Counted from the first letter of the stretch, positions 34,057 through 43,120 are shown. The stretch is 64,000 nt of DNA from JBDHWG01 sp039810085 (GCA_039810085.1 JBDHWG010000003.1:1-64000), one strand, 5' to 3'. The notes: generated by a model from the sequence alone, not told the origin. Made by a program: numbers and translations.

Positions 34057-35418
34057 ATGTCCCGCGCAGTTCTCCAATGCATCTCTTGCGGCAACCGCAT
34101 TCCGTCCAACAGCGGCGCTGTCTACGCCTGCCCGGCCTGCGGGGATATCCTCGATGTCGTCTACGACTTCGAGGGCCTCGACCCCGACGAAGCGCGCCGC
34201 CGCTTCCGCGAGCGCCGCCTCTCCGATGCCCCCATCGACGTTAGCGGTGTGTGGCGCTACCGCGAGCTGATCCCCTTCTACGACGACGAGCGCCAGATCG
34301 TAACCTACCCCGAGGGCAACACACCCATCCTGGATGCGCCGCGCTCAGCGCGCTACGCCGGCTTGAGCCAGCTAAGCTTCAAGCACCAGGGTTACAACCC
34401 GACCGGCTCGTTCAAGGACAACGGCATGACGACCGGCGTCACCCAGGCGCGGGTGTTGGGGGCGCGCGTCGTCGCCTGCGCCAGCACGGGCAACACGTCG
34501 GCGAGCATGGCGGCGTACGCGGCGCGGGCGGGGGTGTTGGGCGTCGTGTTCATTCCAGAGGGGCAGGTGGCGTTCGGCAAGCTCTCCCAGTCCCTCGACT
34601 ACGGCGCGCTGACGCTCCAGGTGCGCGGTGACTTCGACGCGGCGATGCAGCTTGTCCGTGACGTGGCCCCACGCGTCGGCATGTACATCCTCAACTCGGT
34701 CAATGCCTACCGCCTGGAGGGGCAGAAGACCATCGCCATCGAGCTTCTGGACCAGCGCAACTGGCGCGTGCCGGACCGCATTGTCGTGCCGGGCGGTAAC
34801 CTGGGCAACTCGTCGGCGCTGGGCAAGGGCTTCAAGGAGCTGTACGACCTGGGCTTCATTGACCGCATGCCGCGCATCACCATCGTCCAGGCGGCGGGCG
34901 CCGACCCGCTTTACCAGACCATCACCAGCCCCGACCCCGACCGTCTCGTCACGGTCTACGCCCGCACCCTGGCGACGGCTATCAAGATCGGCCGGCCGGT
35001 CTCGTGGAAGAAGGCCAAGCGGGCCATGGACTGGACGGACGGCTGGGTGACCGAGGTCACGGAGCAGGAGATTGCCGACGCGAAGGCCATCATTGGCCTG
35101 GACGGGATCGGCTGCGAGCCGGCGTCGGCGACAACGCTCGCCGGGCTGCGCCGCTTGCTGAACGAGGGCACCGACGCGCCTATCGACAAGGACGAGGATG
35201 TGGTCGCTCTCCTCACCGGCCACGTCCTGAAAGACCCCGACTACACTGTACGCTACCATCTCGGTGAGCTGCACGAGGACTACGTCACCGAGACTACGGT
35301 CATTAAAAAGAGCGGACGCCTCCAGTCCCACTATGCCAACCACCCTATCGAAGTCGAGGCCGATGCCGACGCCATCGCCGCGGTCATCGAAGGCCACCTG
35401 GCGGCACAGGTCAGCTGA
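34057..35418 (+). CDS. thrC: Threonine synthase
   Basis: PLP-dependent beta-elimination/replacement enzyme, 453 residues, converting O-phosphohomoserine to threonine. It has an N-terminal zinc-ribbon-like segment (CISCG ... CPACG, residues 9-31), the NTPIL substrate loop, the PLP lysine K120 in NPTGSFKDNG, ASTGNTSASMAAYAARAG, and the phosphate-binding VPGGNLGN. Together with tdh-kbl elsewhere in the window the cell can both make and degrade threonine. Other branch genes are not adjacent. Confidence 0.94.
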   Translation: MSRAVLQCISCGNRIPSNSGAVYACPACGDILDVVYDFEGLDPDEARRRFRERRLSDAPIDVSGVWRYRELIPFYDDERQIVTYPEGNTPILDAPRSARYAGLSQLSFKHQGYNPTGSFKDNGMTTGVTQARVLGARVVACASTGNTSASMAAYAARAGVLGVVFIPEGQVAFGKLSQSLDYGALTLQVRGDFDAAMQLVRDVAPRVGMYILNSVNAYRLEGQKTIAIELLDQRNWRVPDRIVVPGGNLGNSSALGKGFKELYDLGFIDRMPRITIVQAAGADPLYQTITSPDPDRLVTVYARTLATAIKIGRPVSWKKAKRAMDWTDGWVTEVTEQEIADAKAIIGLDGIGCEPASATTLAGLRRLLNEGTDAPIDKDEDVVALLTGHVLKDPDYTVRYHLGELHEDYVTETTVIKKSGRLQSHYANHPIEVEADADAIAAVIEGHLAAQVS

Positions 35419-35468
35419 ACGCGCGAGCACAATCATTCAACAACAACATTCATCAAGTAGGAGCTACC

Positions 35469-36611
35469 GTGTTCAATCTACAATCGAAAGTGCGCGTCGC
35501 CGTGATTGGCGCTGGCTTCGTCGCCACCAAGGGCCATCTGCCGGCCCTGGCGCGCAACCCCGACACTGAAGTCGTGGCCCTGGTCGATGTGAACGCCACC
35601 CGCGCTGCAGATGTAGCGCGGGCATTTGGCATTCCGGCCGCCTACACCGACTACGTTGAGATGCTGCGCCAGGTCGCGCCGGATCTCGTCATCGTCGGTA
35701 CGCCCAACCTGTACCACGCGCCGGTCAGCGTCGATGCGCTTAACGCCGGCGCTCACGTGCTGTGCGAGAAACCCATGGCGCTGACCGTAGCCGATGCCCA
35801 GGTGATGGCGGATGCGGCGCGCCGCAACAACCGCCTGCTGACCATCGGCGTCCACAACCGCTTCCGTCCCGAAGCCGAGTTTCTCAAGCGCATCATCGAC
35901 AACGGTCAGCTTGGCCGCGTCTACTACGCCAAAGTCTCCCTCTTTCGCCGTCGAGGCATTCCGGGTTTTGGCTCGTGGTTCACCAACAAGGACCTGGCGG
36001 GCGCGGGGGCGCTGTTTGATATCGGGGTCCATATGGTGGACCTGGCAGTATGGCTGATGGGCAACCCGCGCCCTGTGAGCGTGATGGGCGCGACGTACAG
36101 CGAGTTTGGACCGCGTGGCCTGGGGCTGGGCGACTGGGGCGCGGACGCGCCGACCGGCGGCCAGGTTCCGCAGGGGGCGCGCTTCGACGTGGACGACCTG
36201 GCGGTGGGCATGGTGCGTTTCGAGAACGGCGCAACGCTCATGGTGGACGTTAGTTGGGCCGGTCACGTACCATCAGAGGAGCGGCTGCAAATTCTGGGGA
36301 CAGAGGCGGGGGGTGAGTTGCACATTCCCGACCGCTTTGGCTCCAACGCGCCGCCCCTAAAGCTCTACCACGACTTCGCCGGCCAGCCGATGGAGTCGTT
36401 CCCGTCCATTCCAGGCTTGCCCTCGGGCGAGACGTCACAGTCGCGCCAGTTGGCGAACGTTGTCGCCGCCATCCAGGGTAAGACGGCGCTGCGAACGACA
36501 GCGGCGCAGGGTGTCCAGGTCACGGCGATCCTGGCGGCGCTCCAAGAGTCAGCCGCGCAGGTTTGCTCCGCCGACGTTCACCTGTCAGGCTTGTACGCCT
36601 CGATGAAGTAG
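35469..36611 (+). CDS. Gfo/Idh/MocA-family oxidoreductase
   Basis: A 380-residue NAD(P)-dependent sugar-type oxidoreductase. The N-terminal Rossmann motif is VAVIGAGFVATKGHLPAL, the conserved EKP appears in VLCEKPMALT (residues about 97-106), and GGALFDIG-like AGALFDIGVHMVDLAVW belongs to the catalytic His/Asp region. The substrate is not predictable. Its last 34 nt overlap a convergent methyltransferase gene. AGGAG is 6 nt before the GTG start. Confidence 0.9.
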   Translation: MFNLQSKVRVAVIGAGFVATKGHLPALARNPDTEVVALVDVNATRAADVARAFGIPAAYTDYVEMLRQVAPDLVIVGTPNLYHAPVSVDALNAGAHVLCEKPMALTVADAQVMADAARRNNRLLTIGVHNRFRPEAEFLKRIIDNGQLGRVYYAKVSLFRRRGIPGFGSWFTNKDLAGAGALFDIGVHMVDLAVWLMGNPRPVSVMGATYSEFGPRGLGLGDWGADAPTGGQVPQGARFDVDDLAVGMVRFENGATLMVDVSWAGHVPSEERLQILGTEAGGELHIPDRFGSNAPPLKLYHDFAGQPMESFPSIPGLPSGETSQSRQLANVVAAIQGKTALRTTAAQGVQVTAILAALQESAAQVCSADVHLSGLYASMK

Positions 36612-37339
36612 CGGTGGTCGCGGCCGACGAGCGCTTCGGCTGACTGGATGTGGGCGCGAATCGCGCGTAGCTGCGGCTCGAAGCGCTGGGGAGTGAAGCC
36701 AGGCACTTGCCAGGCGACGGCCTTCAGGAAGTAGACGAGCGCGCCGACGTCATAGAAGGCGCGCTCAGGGAATGCCTCGTCGCGATCGACAATCTCCAGC
36801 CCTGACGTTGCGAGAAAGCGTTGCGCCCGCTCGTAGGAAGACGGGCGGAGGGTGAGTGGCGCGCCGAGCCAGTCGTTGATCTCGGCCAGGTTGCGCTCGC
36901 CGACCTGCTGGGTGATGAAGCGACCGCCCGGCTTCAGGATGCGCGCCACTTCCTCGGCAATGAACTTCTCCTGGCGGTTGATGACCAGGTCAAAGAAGCT
37001 GTCCGGCAACGGCAAGTGTGCGTCGTCTTCGATAGCCCGGACGTGGACGCCCAGTGGCGCAAGGCGCGCTGTGGCGACAGGCACGTTTGGCGGGTAGCCC
37101 TCGGTCGCGTACACCACTGGCGGGAGCGGCTGGAGCGAGGCCAGAAGCTCTCCACCCCCGGTGCCCATGTCCAGCAGGGCTGTCGCCTGGCGCAGCGCCT
37201 CGCGCACGCGCCCAATGTAATCCCAGGGCAAATCCGGCTCGCGCCATCGCCCGACAAGATAGGAAAAGTCCCAGCCGACAATCGGCTGAGACCAGGCTTC
37301 CTCAATAAGACGCTCGAACGTCGGCGCTGTCTCGCTCAC
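36578..37339 (-). CDS. Class I SAM-dependent methyltransferase (RlmA-like)
   Basis: A 253-residue methyltransferase. The GTG at 37339 is the probable start, 5 nt after the preceding gene's stop. Motif I is LLDMGTGGGELL, followed by VYATEGYPPNV and an FFDLVINRQEKF motif-IV region. It resembles the SAM-binding part of RlmA and related uncharacterised enzymes. The 3' end overlaps the convergent Gfo/Idh gene. Confidence 0.83.
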   Translation of the reverse strand: MSETAPTFERLIEEAWSQPIVGWDFSYLVGRWREPDLPWDYIGRVREALRQATALLDMGTGGGELLASLQPLPPVVYATEGYPPNVPVATARLAPLGVHVRAIEDDAHLPLPDSFFDLVINRQEKFIAEEVARILKPGGRFITQQVGERNLAEINDWLGAPLTLRPSSYERAQRFLATSGLEIVDRDEAFPERAFYDVGALVYFLKAVAWQVPGFTPQRFEPQLRAIRAHIQSAEALVGRDHRYFIEAYKPDR

Positions 37340-37343
37340 ACGG

Positions 37344-38441
37344 CTACCGATGAGCAAGCATCTGCTGGTGGATTTGCGTTGCGATCTCGTGGACAGTCTC
37401 CGCGCCGTACTCGACGCTGGGCTGCTGGTTGGTGAGGATCGCCAGGGCGTAGGGGGGCTTGTCGTGGTCAGGCAGAACGAAGCCGGCGCTGTTCACCCAC
37501 CAGCCTTCATCGGCCGGGTACCAGCCGTCCTTCGCCCCTTTATAGACTTTGACCGACGGGTCGTCCGGAATGCCCGAGACCGCGCCCCAACCGCCACTCC
37601 AATCCACCGCCTGGAGCATCAAGTCGACGGCAACCGAACGATATTGTTCGTCAACCCCCTCGTTCTCAATGAGGGTACTTAGGAGCTGCGCGATGTCGTG
37701 GGGTGACGCCAGACTCTCACCCCAGTAGCCGTCTTCATCCGGGTGTATCTCGTGGAGCGACTGCTCGGAGAGATAGTCGTTGACGGCTTTGGCGCCGCCC
37801 ACCGACGACCACAGGGCGTCGGCATCCTCGTTGGAGCTTAACACGATCATCGGCTCCAGGTGCGCCATCTCTTCGGGTGTAAGTGTCCGCCCCTCCGCCG
37901 CCGCCTGATTCAGCAGCGTCAGCATGATCATGACCTTTGCCACGCTGGCGAGGTGGAACAGGCTGTGACCGTTGGCCGTATAGACGGCGTGGTACTCCGG
38001 CACAAACACGGCGACCCCAACACTGCCTTCGCGCTCGTTGAGGTACTGCACGGCGTCCGGCGCTAACTTCTCCAAGGGGAATTCCTGCCACAGTATGCGA
38101 GATGTGTCGGCCGATTGAGGGGCCACCGGGGTCGAGGCGCCGCCATCCTGCGCCGTATCTGGGGAGATAGTATCCACAGCAGCTCCCGCCTCATCCGTAT
38201 GAGAAGTGGATGTCTCAAGGCGCGACCACGCAATAGGGGCAAGGGGTGAACTACTCAGACTTGCTAGATTAAATCCCCCACCGGCCCCACTGCTAGAGGA
38301 CGCGAGCGGCGCAGCCGTTGTCAGAGGCGGCGTGGCCGCTGGCATCGCGGGATCATCGTTTATCGGCGGCAAAGCAGGGTTATGGGACAGGGCGAGGATG
38401 ATGGCGAAGATGCTCAGGAGAAGAGGTGGCAAGCGGCGCAT
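37344..38441 (-). CDS. Secreted class A beta-lactamase-like serine hydrolase
   Basis: A 365-residue exported protein. A signal peptide (about 1-25) is followed by a disordered Ser/Thr/Ala-rich stretch to about residue 115 and then a penicillin-binding/beta-lactamase2 domain. The nucleophile motif SxxK is S166-V-A-K169, the SDN-like motif is SNED, and the KTG-like position reads KGAKDGW. It may be a D,D-peptidase-like or esterase enzyme; true beta-lactamase activity is unproven since the KTG motif is not canonical. Confidence 0.84.
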   Translation of the reverse strand: MRRLPPLLLSIFAIILALSHNPALPPINDDPAMPAATPPLTTAAPLASSSSGAGGGFNLASLSSSPLAPIAWSRLETSTSHTDEAGAAVDTISPDTAQDGGASTPVAPQSADTSRILWQEFPLEKLAPDAVQYLNEREGSVGVAVFVPEYHAVYTANGHSLFHLASVAKVMIMLTLLNQAAAEGRTLTPEEMAHLEPMIVLSSNEDADALWSSVGGAKAVNDYLSEQSLHEIHPDEDGYWGESLASPHDIAQLLSTLIENEGVDEQYRSVAVDLMLQAVDWSGGWGAVSGIPDDPSVKVYKGAKDGWYPADEGWWVNSAGFVLPDHDKPPYALAILTNQQPSVEYGAETVHEIATQIHQQMLAHR

Positions 38442-38524
38442 GCGGCAATTTCCTAATAATGATCTGAAAACAACGGCAACCCGAACATATCCAACACCGT
38501 TTGCGAGTTACATAGTAACACGAT

Positions 38525-38556
38525 GAGGCGTCGGCCAAGTTTCAGCCAAACGCCTC
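38525..38556 (-). terminator. Weak hairpin after the ferric-reductase operon
   Basis: GAGGCGT (38525-38531) and ACGCCTC (38550-38556) form a 7-bp stem between two minus-strand genes. No U-tract, so a role in termination is uncertain. The surrounding 38442-38624 shows no gene. Confidence 0.35.
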
Positions 38557-38624
38557 GGAAATATCACCGAGAGAGAAAGTCGACGTATCACGTTACAAAT
38601 TCACGCCTATCGACGCGGCACGTG

Positions 38625-39314
38625 TCACACAGCGCGACGTGGGCTGAGCGTGGCGACGCGCACGCGGTAGAACAACATGACCAGCACACTGACACCTGTC
38701 ACAGCATACATCCCCAGCATCAGCGGGTTCTGCGTGTCTGTGCCCGACATCAGGCTGTGAATCGTCACCAGGGCGTACATGACGAACGTCCCGTAGTGGA
38801 TCGCCCGCCACACGCCGTAGCCGATGGTCTTCCGAATGTAGAACGTGACCGACACCGGGATCGCCAGGTACGCAGCGAACTGCCCCAGGCCGACCCAGAA
38901 CGGCCGATACTCGGCGCTGGCGAACGGGATGAGAAGCTGCGCCAGATTATAACCGATGTACTGGTCGCCCAGCAATACCGCGATATGCACCGCCACGAAC
39001 GACAGCGCCAGCAGGCTCGTATACTGGTGCAGATCGACGACCGCCGGGCCGCCAGGCCACAGCCGCCCCAGCTTGTTGGTCACCGACAGGCCGAGCATGA
39101 CGGACAGCCACACCAAGAAGTATGCCACCAGGCCCGACATCCGCGAGATGTACCAGAACACCTTGGGCGTGGGGCCGAAAAGGTTGGTCAGCCACGCCAT
39201 CACGAAGGCCGGCGCCGCGATCAGCCCCAGTAGGGCCGCCGCCAGCGCACCGAGCAGGAAAAACAACACGACAATGATAACGATGATAATGGCAAAAATA
39301 TCTCGCTCGTTCAT
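38625..39314 (-). CDS. Ferric-reductase-like transmembrane protein
   Basis: A 229-residue membrane protein with six or seven helices. HQYTSLLALSFVAVHIAVLL and IHYGTFVMYALVTIHSLMSG carry paired His residues (H-x13-H-like spacing) in adjacent helices, the haem-b ligand pattern of the ferric reductase/MsrQ family. It is probably an electron-transfer subunit in the membrane. It ends an operon with an ApbE flavin transferase and a Pro/Gln-rich protein, so flavinylated partners are expected. Confidence 0.85.
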   Translation of the reverse strand: MNERDIFAIIIVIIVVLFFLLGALAAALLGLIAAPAFVMAWLTNLFGPTPKVFWYISRMSGLVAYFLVWLSVMLGLSVTNKLGRLWPGGPAVVDLHQYTSLLALSFVAVHIAVLLGDQYIGYNLAQLLIPFASAEYRPFWVGLGQFAAYLAIPVSVTFYIRKTIGYGVWRAIHYGTFVMYALVTIHSLMSGTDTQNPLMLGMYAVTGVSVLVMLFYRVRVATLSPRRAV

Positions 39315-39326
39315 GACACCTAACCC

Positions 39327-40271
39327 CTACTCCTGCACTGTGCTATACACGTAGCGCCCAAAGCCCCGCGTCGTCCGCTGGTCGCCCGCCTCGTCTACCA
39401 GCAGCCCTTCTATGTCCGGTGTCTCTTCCAGCCAGCGCATCCCGTCTTTCGAGCCAAGGATCAGGGCAACCTTGGCGTACAGGTCTGCGCGAGCGGCGCT
39501 CGGCGCGATGACTGTCACAGACAGCAAATCGGTGCGAGCAGGCTGCCGCGTGCGCGGGTCGATGATGTGGTGCTGGAGCGTCTGACCGCGCCGCCAGCGT
39601 CGATAGTCCGTCCCCGATGTAGCGATGCCGCGATCCGAGACCATCAGCAGCGCCAGGTCTGCGTCAGGCACGCGGGGGTCAGCGAGGCCGACCGGCCACG
39701 CGGCATACTCCAGCGGCTGCCCACGCGCTACGATGTCGCCACCCGCGTCCACCAGGCACGGCCCCACGTCGCTCAGCATCCGCGCCGCCTGGTCCGCTGC
39801 CCACCCCTTGGCGATGCCGCCCAGGTCGATGCGAACACCGGCCGGGAGCTTCACGCGGCGAGCGGCCACGTCCAATTCGATATCTTGCCAGCCAACCTGA
39901 CGCGGCGCGACAGGCGCAACGGGTCGCGCGTCGTCGCTCACCTGCTCGAAGGAGCGGTCGTAGCCTGCCGCTTCCAGCGCGTCCAGGATCGTCGGGTCAT
40001 ATACGCCGCCGCTCTCGTGTGCGCTTGCCAGCGCCAGCGCCAGGACGTTGGCGAGGGTCGCGCTGACGGCGACCGTCTCGCCGGCGCGGGCGTTCAGGCG
40101 GCTTAGCTCGCTCTCCGGCCGAAAGCGGCTCAGGGACGCCTCCGTCGCGTGCATGAACACCTCCACCGCCGCGAGGCGCTGCTCGGCCAGTTCCGCGTCG
40201 GCTGTGACAACCCACGCGCCCATCTGGCAGTTCATCGCGCGAAACGCAATGCTGTGCGTCTGAACTGTCAT
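39327..40271 (-). CDS. apbE: FAD:protein FMN transferase (ApbE family)
   Basis: A 314-residue ApbE protein, which transfers FMN from FAD to Thr/Ser of target redox proteins. Recognised elements are MNCQMGAWV near the N-terminus, SRFRPESELSRLNARAGE, the DLGGIAKGWAAD motif, DAGGDIVARG, and HHIIDPRTRQPA with GIATSGTDYRRW. The start ATG overlaps the stop of the upstream gene (TAATG). No signal peptide is seen, unlike many periplasmic ApbE proteins. Co-transcribed with the ferric-reductase-like gene. Confidence 0.93.
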   Translation of the reverse strand: MTVQTHSIAFRAMNCQMGAWVVTADAELAEQRLAAVEVFMHATEASLSRFRPESELSRLNARAGETVAVSATLANVLALALASAHESGGVYDPTILDALEAAGYDRSFEQVSDDARPVAPVAPRQVGWQDIELDVAARRVKLPAGVRIDLGGIAKGWAADQAARMLSDVGPCLVDAGGDIVARGQPLEYAAWPVGLADPRVPDADLALLMVSDRGIATSGTDYRRWRRGQTLQHHIIDPRTRQPARTDLLSVTVIAPSAARADLYAKVALILGSKDGMRWLEETPDIEGLLVDEAGDQRTTRGFGRYVYSTVQE

Positions 40272-40690
40272 TAGCGCGAGGACCGCGAGCGGGTGAACGG
40301 GCGCGGCGAGGTTTGCTGAGGCGTGGTGAAGCGCTGCTGCGGCTGCGCCGGTGTGACCTGTTGCTGCGGTTGAACCGGCGTCACTGGCTGCTGCCGAGGC
40401 TGTGTGGGTGTCGTTATCTGCGGCTGTTGCTGCTGCGGCTGCACGGGGCTGACCTGCGTCGGCGTCCGCTGCGTCGGGGTCGTGCTGCGGAACGGCTGGC
40501 GCGGCTGCTCGGGCGCGGCCTGGGTGACGGCCGCGACGGGGGCGGCGGCAGCCTGGGCCAACAGCGCGTCTGCGCCGGCCAGGATTGCCGCGCCGGTGAC
40601 AGTGACGCCGACCGAGAAGGCGGCAATGGACGCCTTGATCGCTGTAAGCTGCGCTCCAGATAGTCTGCGCTTCTTCGTCTGCTGAGCCAT
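40271..40690 (-). CDS. Membrane-anchored Pro/Gln-rich protein in the ApbE operon
   Basis: A 139-residue protein of unknown function. A basic N-terminus (QQTKKRRL) leads into a single hydrophobic segment (about 12-50, ending AQAAAAPVAAV), followed by a tail of PQ repeats (VQPQQQQPQ, TPTQPRQQPV) ending in an Arg/Ser-rich stretch. It heads the operon whose next genes are apbE and the ferric-reductase-like protein. It has no clear SGA[ST]xT flavinylation site, although the membrane segment contains VTGAAI. It is preceded by a cluster of response-regulator-type repeats. Confidence 0.66.
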   Translation of the reverse strand: MAQQTKKRRLSGAQLTAIKASIAAFSVGVTVTGAAILAGADALLAQAAAAPVAAVTQAAPEQPRQPFRSTTPTQRTPTQVSPVQPQQQQPQITTPTQPRQQPVTPVQPQQQVTPAQPQQRFTTPQQTSPRPFTRSRSSR

Positions 40691-40805
40691 AAACCAATAC
40701 TCTCCTCAAATCATCGGCCGGTGGCCCGACCGGAAAGTTATCACTGTACTAAAAACAGAATTCTTCGCCACAACTGTCGTCTGGCTGTATCATCTGCGTG
40801 GGGCT

Positions 40806-40861
40806 ATGATACCATCTCCGCCTGAGAATCAGCCGAGAGGTCTCTGAGAAAAGCCTGAGAA
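40806..40861 (-). promoter_or_regulatory. Tandem 11-bp repeat operator and -10 box, ApbE operon
   Basis: On the plus strand four heptamers with exact 11-bp spacing: CTGAGAA (40822-40828), CCGAGAG (40833-40839), CTGAGAA (40844-40850), CTGAGAA (40855-40861). On the minus (transcribed) strand a -10 box TATCAT (40811-40806) lies exactly 10 bp beyond the cluster, so the proximal repeats occupy the -35 position. This is the geometry of OmpR/PhoB-family activated promoters. Transcript start near 40799, leader about 110 nt. Confidence 0.72.
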
Positions 40862-40862
40862 A

Positions 40863-42308
40863 TTAGTTTATGCTGGGCAGAGCCGGGGGTAGGGCGACGC
40901 GGGGCAGGGTGACAGTGAACGTGCTGCCGCGACCGGGCGCGCTCTGGACGGAGATCTCGCCGTGGTACGAGTCCACAATGGCTTTGGCAATGGCAAGTCC
41001 CAGGCCGGCGCTGGGGCCGGTGCGGGAGACGTCGGCGCGGTAGAAGCGCGTGAAGATGCGGGGCAGCGCCTCGGGCGCGATACCGACGCCTGTATCAGCC
41101 ACGCTCATGGCGACCTGGCGCGCGTCAGCCGTTGCCGCAATGGTGATCGTGCCGCCGGCCGGCGTGAACTTGCGGGCGTTATCGAGCAGGACGAGCAGGA
41201 CTTGCTTGAGGTTGTCCTGGTTGGCCTGCACCGCCACGTCGGGGAAAGTGTCGCACACAATCGTGTGGTTTGGCGCGAGAAGCTGCGCCTGGCGGCACAG
41301 CCCTTCCAGGAGCGGGCGCACGCAGACAGGCTCGGTCTTGACGACCTGTCCGGCGTCGGCGCGGGCGAGCACGAGGAGGTCATTGACGAGGCGGCTGAGG
41401 CGGTCGGTCTCGTCCACCAGGTCGGTGACGACGGCCTTCTCGTCGTCCGGGCTGATGGGCGGCTGCCGCTCGAGCAGGCCGAGGTTGCCGCGAATCGTTG
41501 TCAACGGCGTGCGCATCTCGTGGGAGGCGTCGGCGACGAAACGGCGCTGGGCGTCGAGCGCCTGGGCCATGCCGTGGTAGGCGTCTTGCAGCCCGGCCAG
41601 CATCGAGTTGAACGTCGTCGCCAGGCGGCCCAGCTCGTCGTTGGGGCCGCTGTACTCGACGCGACGGCCGAAGTCGCGTTCGGCGCCGATAGCGGCAGCG
41701 GTCTGGGTGATGCGGTTGATGGGGCGGAGAGCAGTGCCCGCCAGCAGCCAGCCGATGCCAAAAGCCAGCAGCGTGGCGATGAGCGTGCCGACGATCAGCA
41801 ATCGGCGCAAGCCCGTCTGGAGGGCTTCAGTCTCGGCCAGGCTGCGCGCGACCTGCAAAACGCCGACCTGTCGCCCCGGCCCGACCGCTGGCGCCGTGTA
41901 GATTGCCAGCCCTTGCCCTTCAACGGTCGATGTTTCGAACCAGGCGCGACCATGACGAACGGCATCGAGCGCAGTCGGGCTGAGCGGGAGCGTCACCGAG
42001 CCGAGATTGTTGCTGCGGCTGATGATGCTACCGTCGAGGGTTGCCGTCTGCACGTAGTTCTGACCGCCCATAAATCGGTCGCGGGGGCCTGGCCCAAAGC
42101 GGCCCCCACGCGGGTCGTTGCTCGACGGCGGGTTGACGTCGTGCATGTCGAAAGGATCAACCATGCGGCGGGCGTCCTCGGCCAGCGAGTTCTGGAGGGT
42201 GTTGAGGGCCAGCCGTTGCTGGATGACGTAGAGGCCGCCGCTGAACACGGCGAGGGTCAACGCCAGGATCAGGCTATACAGCAGGGTCAACCGGAGGCGG
42301 ATAGACAT
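40863..42308 (-). CDS. Membrane sensor histidine kinase
   Basis: A 481-residue sensor kinase starting at the ATG at 42308. Two transmembrane helices (about 8-30 and 165-190) flank an extracytoplasmic sensing domain. A HAMP domain (RPINRITQTAAAI) follows, then the phospho-acceptor H-box in DASHEMRTPLTT and the HATPase with N-box LLDNARKFTP and G-box DTGVGIA and GLGLAIAKAIV. It lies 5 nt after its response regulator. The ligand is unknown; the predicted targets are the two flanking redox/secreted-protein promoters. Confidence 0.95.
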   Translation of the reverse strand: MSIRLRLTLLYSLILALTLAVFSGGLYVIQQRLALNTLQNSLAEDARRMVDPFDMHDVNPPSSNDPRGGRFGPGPRDRFMGGQNYVQTATLDGSIISRSNNLGSVTLPLSPTALDAVRHGRAWFETSTVEGQGLAIYTAPAVGPGRQVGVLQVARSLAETEALQTGLRRLLIVGTLIATLLAFGIGWLLAGTALRPINRITQTAAAIGAERDFGRRVEYSGPNDELGRLATTFNSMLAGLQDAYHGMAQALDAQRRFVADASHEMRTPLTTIRGNLGLLERQPPISPDDEKAVVTDLVDETDRLSRLVNDLLVLARADAGQVVKTEPVCVRPLLEGLCRQAQLLAPNHTIVCDTFPDVAVQANQDNLKQVLLVLLDNARKFTPAGGTITIAATADARQVAMSVADTGVGIAPEALPRIFTRFYRADVSRTGPSAGLGLAIAKAIVDSYHGEISVQSAPGRGSTFTVTLPRVALPPALPSIN

Positions 42309-42313
42309 GACTT

Positions 42314-42994
42314 CTAAGGTTCTTCTCGCAACACGTAGCCGACGCCGCGCACCGTCTGAATCAGCCGCGGCTCCTGCTCGGCTTCGGTCTTGGCGCGCAG
42401 GTAGCCGATGTACACTTCGAGCACGTTGCCATTCCCGCCGAAGTCGTACCCCCACACATCTTCCAGCAGAGTTTCTCGGTCAAGAACCTGGCGCGGGTGG
42501 CGCAGGAGGTAGTTCAGCAGGTCATATTCCTTGGGCGTGAGCGTGAACCGTCGATTGCCGCGCTGCGCCTCCCGCGTCACAGGGTCGAGGCGCAGGTCGG
42601 CGAACACCAGTGGCCTGTCCTTGCTCGGCCCGCTGTCCATGCGCCGCAGCAGCGCCCGGATGCGCGCCAACAGCTCGGCTGGGGCAAACGGCTTGACGAG
42701 ATAGTCGTCCGCGCCCGCGTCCAAGCCCTCGACGCGGTCCTCGACGGCGTCTTTCGCCGTGAGCATGAGGATCGGAATGGCGTCGGCGGCGCGAATGCGC
42801 CGCGCCACTTCGATGCCCGGCAGGCCGGGCATGAGCCAGTCGAGCACGGCCAGGTCCGGCCGCAGCGCCTCGGCTTGGGCGAGCGCTTCAGCGCCGTCCC
42901 GCGCCGTCACCACGCGGTAGCCTTCATACGTGAGTGTCCGCCGCAGCATGTCGATAATCTTCGGGTCGTCGTCGGCAATCAGGATCGTTGGCAA
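42314..42994 (-). CDS. OmpR/PhoB-family response regulator
   Basis: A 226-residue regulator with a receiver domain (acidic D8-D10, phospho-acceptor D52 in VLDWLMPG, K101 in VKPF) and a C-terminal winged helix (RRFTLTPKEYDLLNYLLRHP ... VWGYDF and the recognition region VYIGYLRAKTE). Members bind tandem direct repeats with about 11-bp period, which is what is found on both sides of this operon. It is the first gene of the two-component pair. Confidence 0.96.
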   Translation of the reverse strand: MPTILIADDDPKIIDMLRRTLTYEGYRVVTARDGAEALAQAEALRPDLAVLDWLMPGLPGIEVARRIRAADAIPILMLTAKDAVEDRVEGLDAGADDYLVKPFAPAELLARIRALLRRMDSGPSKDRPLVFADLRLDPVTREAQRGNRRFTLTPKEYDLLNYLLRHPRQVLDRETLLEDVWGYDFGGNGNVLEVYIGYLRAKTEAEQEPRLIQTVRGVGYVLREEP

Positions 42995-43061
42995 GCGTAC
43001 GGTCCTCCACTGTGGAGACGAGCGTGGGCCTAGGCGTCTTACGCAGACTCCATAGGCGTCG

Positions 43062-43093
43062 CCGTCCCTCGCTCCCGGAGGAGCGAGGGACGG
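43062..43093. terminator. Strong hairpin between the secreted-protein gene and the regulator operon
   Basis: CCGTCCCTCGCTCC and its exact complement flank CGGA, a 14-bp perfect stem. It lies downstream of the minus-strand secreted protein gene and upstream of the response regulator. No U-tract is present on either strand, so it may be a terminator, an mRNA-protecting hairpin or a repeat. Confidence 0.55.
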
Positions 43094-43120
43094 CCAGGGA
43101 AGGTGGGGAGAACTGACGCC

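Noticed and set aside
37344..38441. True beta-lactamase
   Set aside because: The SxxK motif is present but the KTG position is altered and the long disordered N-terminal region is unlike secreted class A enzymes.
40272..40709. Extended ApbE reading frame
   Set aside because: The upstream 146 codons are the other frame of the Pro/Gln-rich protein; the ATG at 40271 overlaps its stop in the usual coupled manner.
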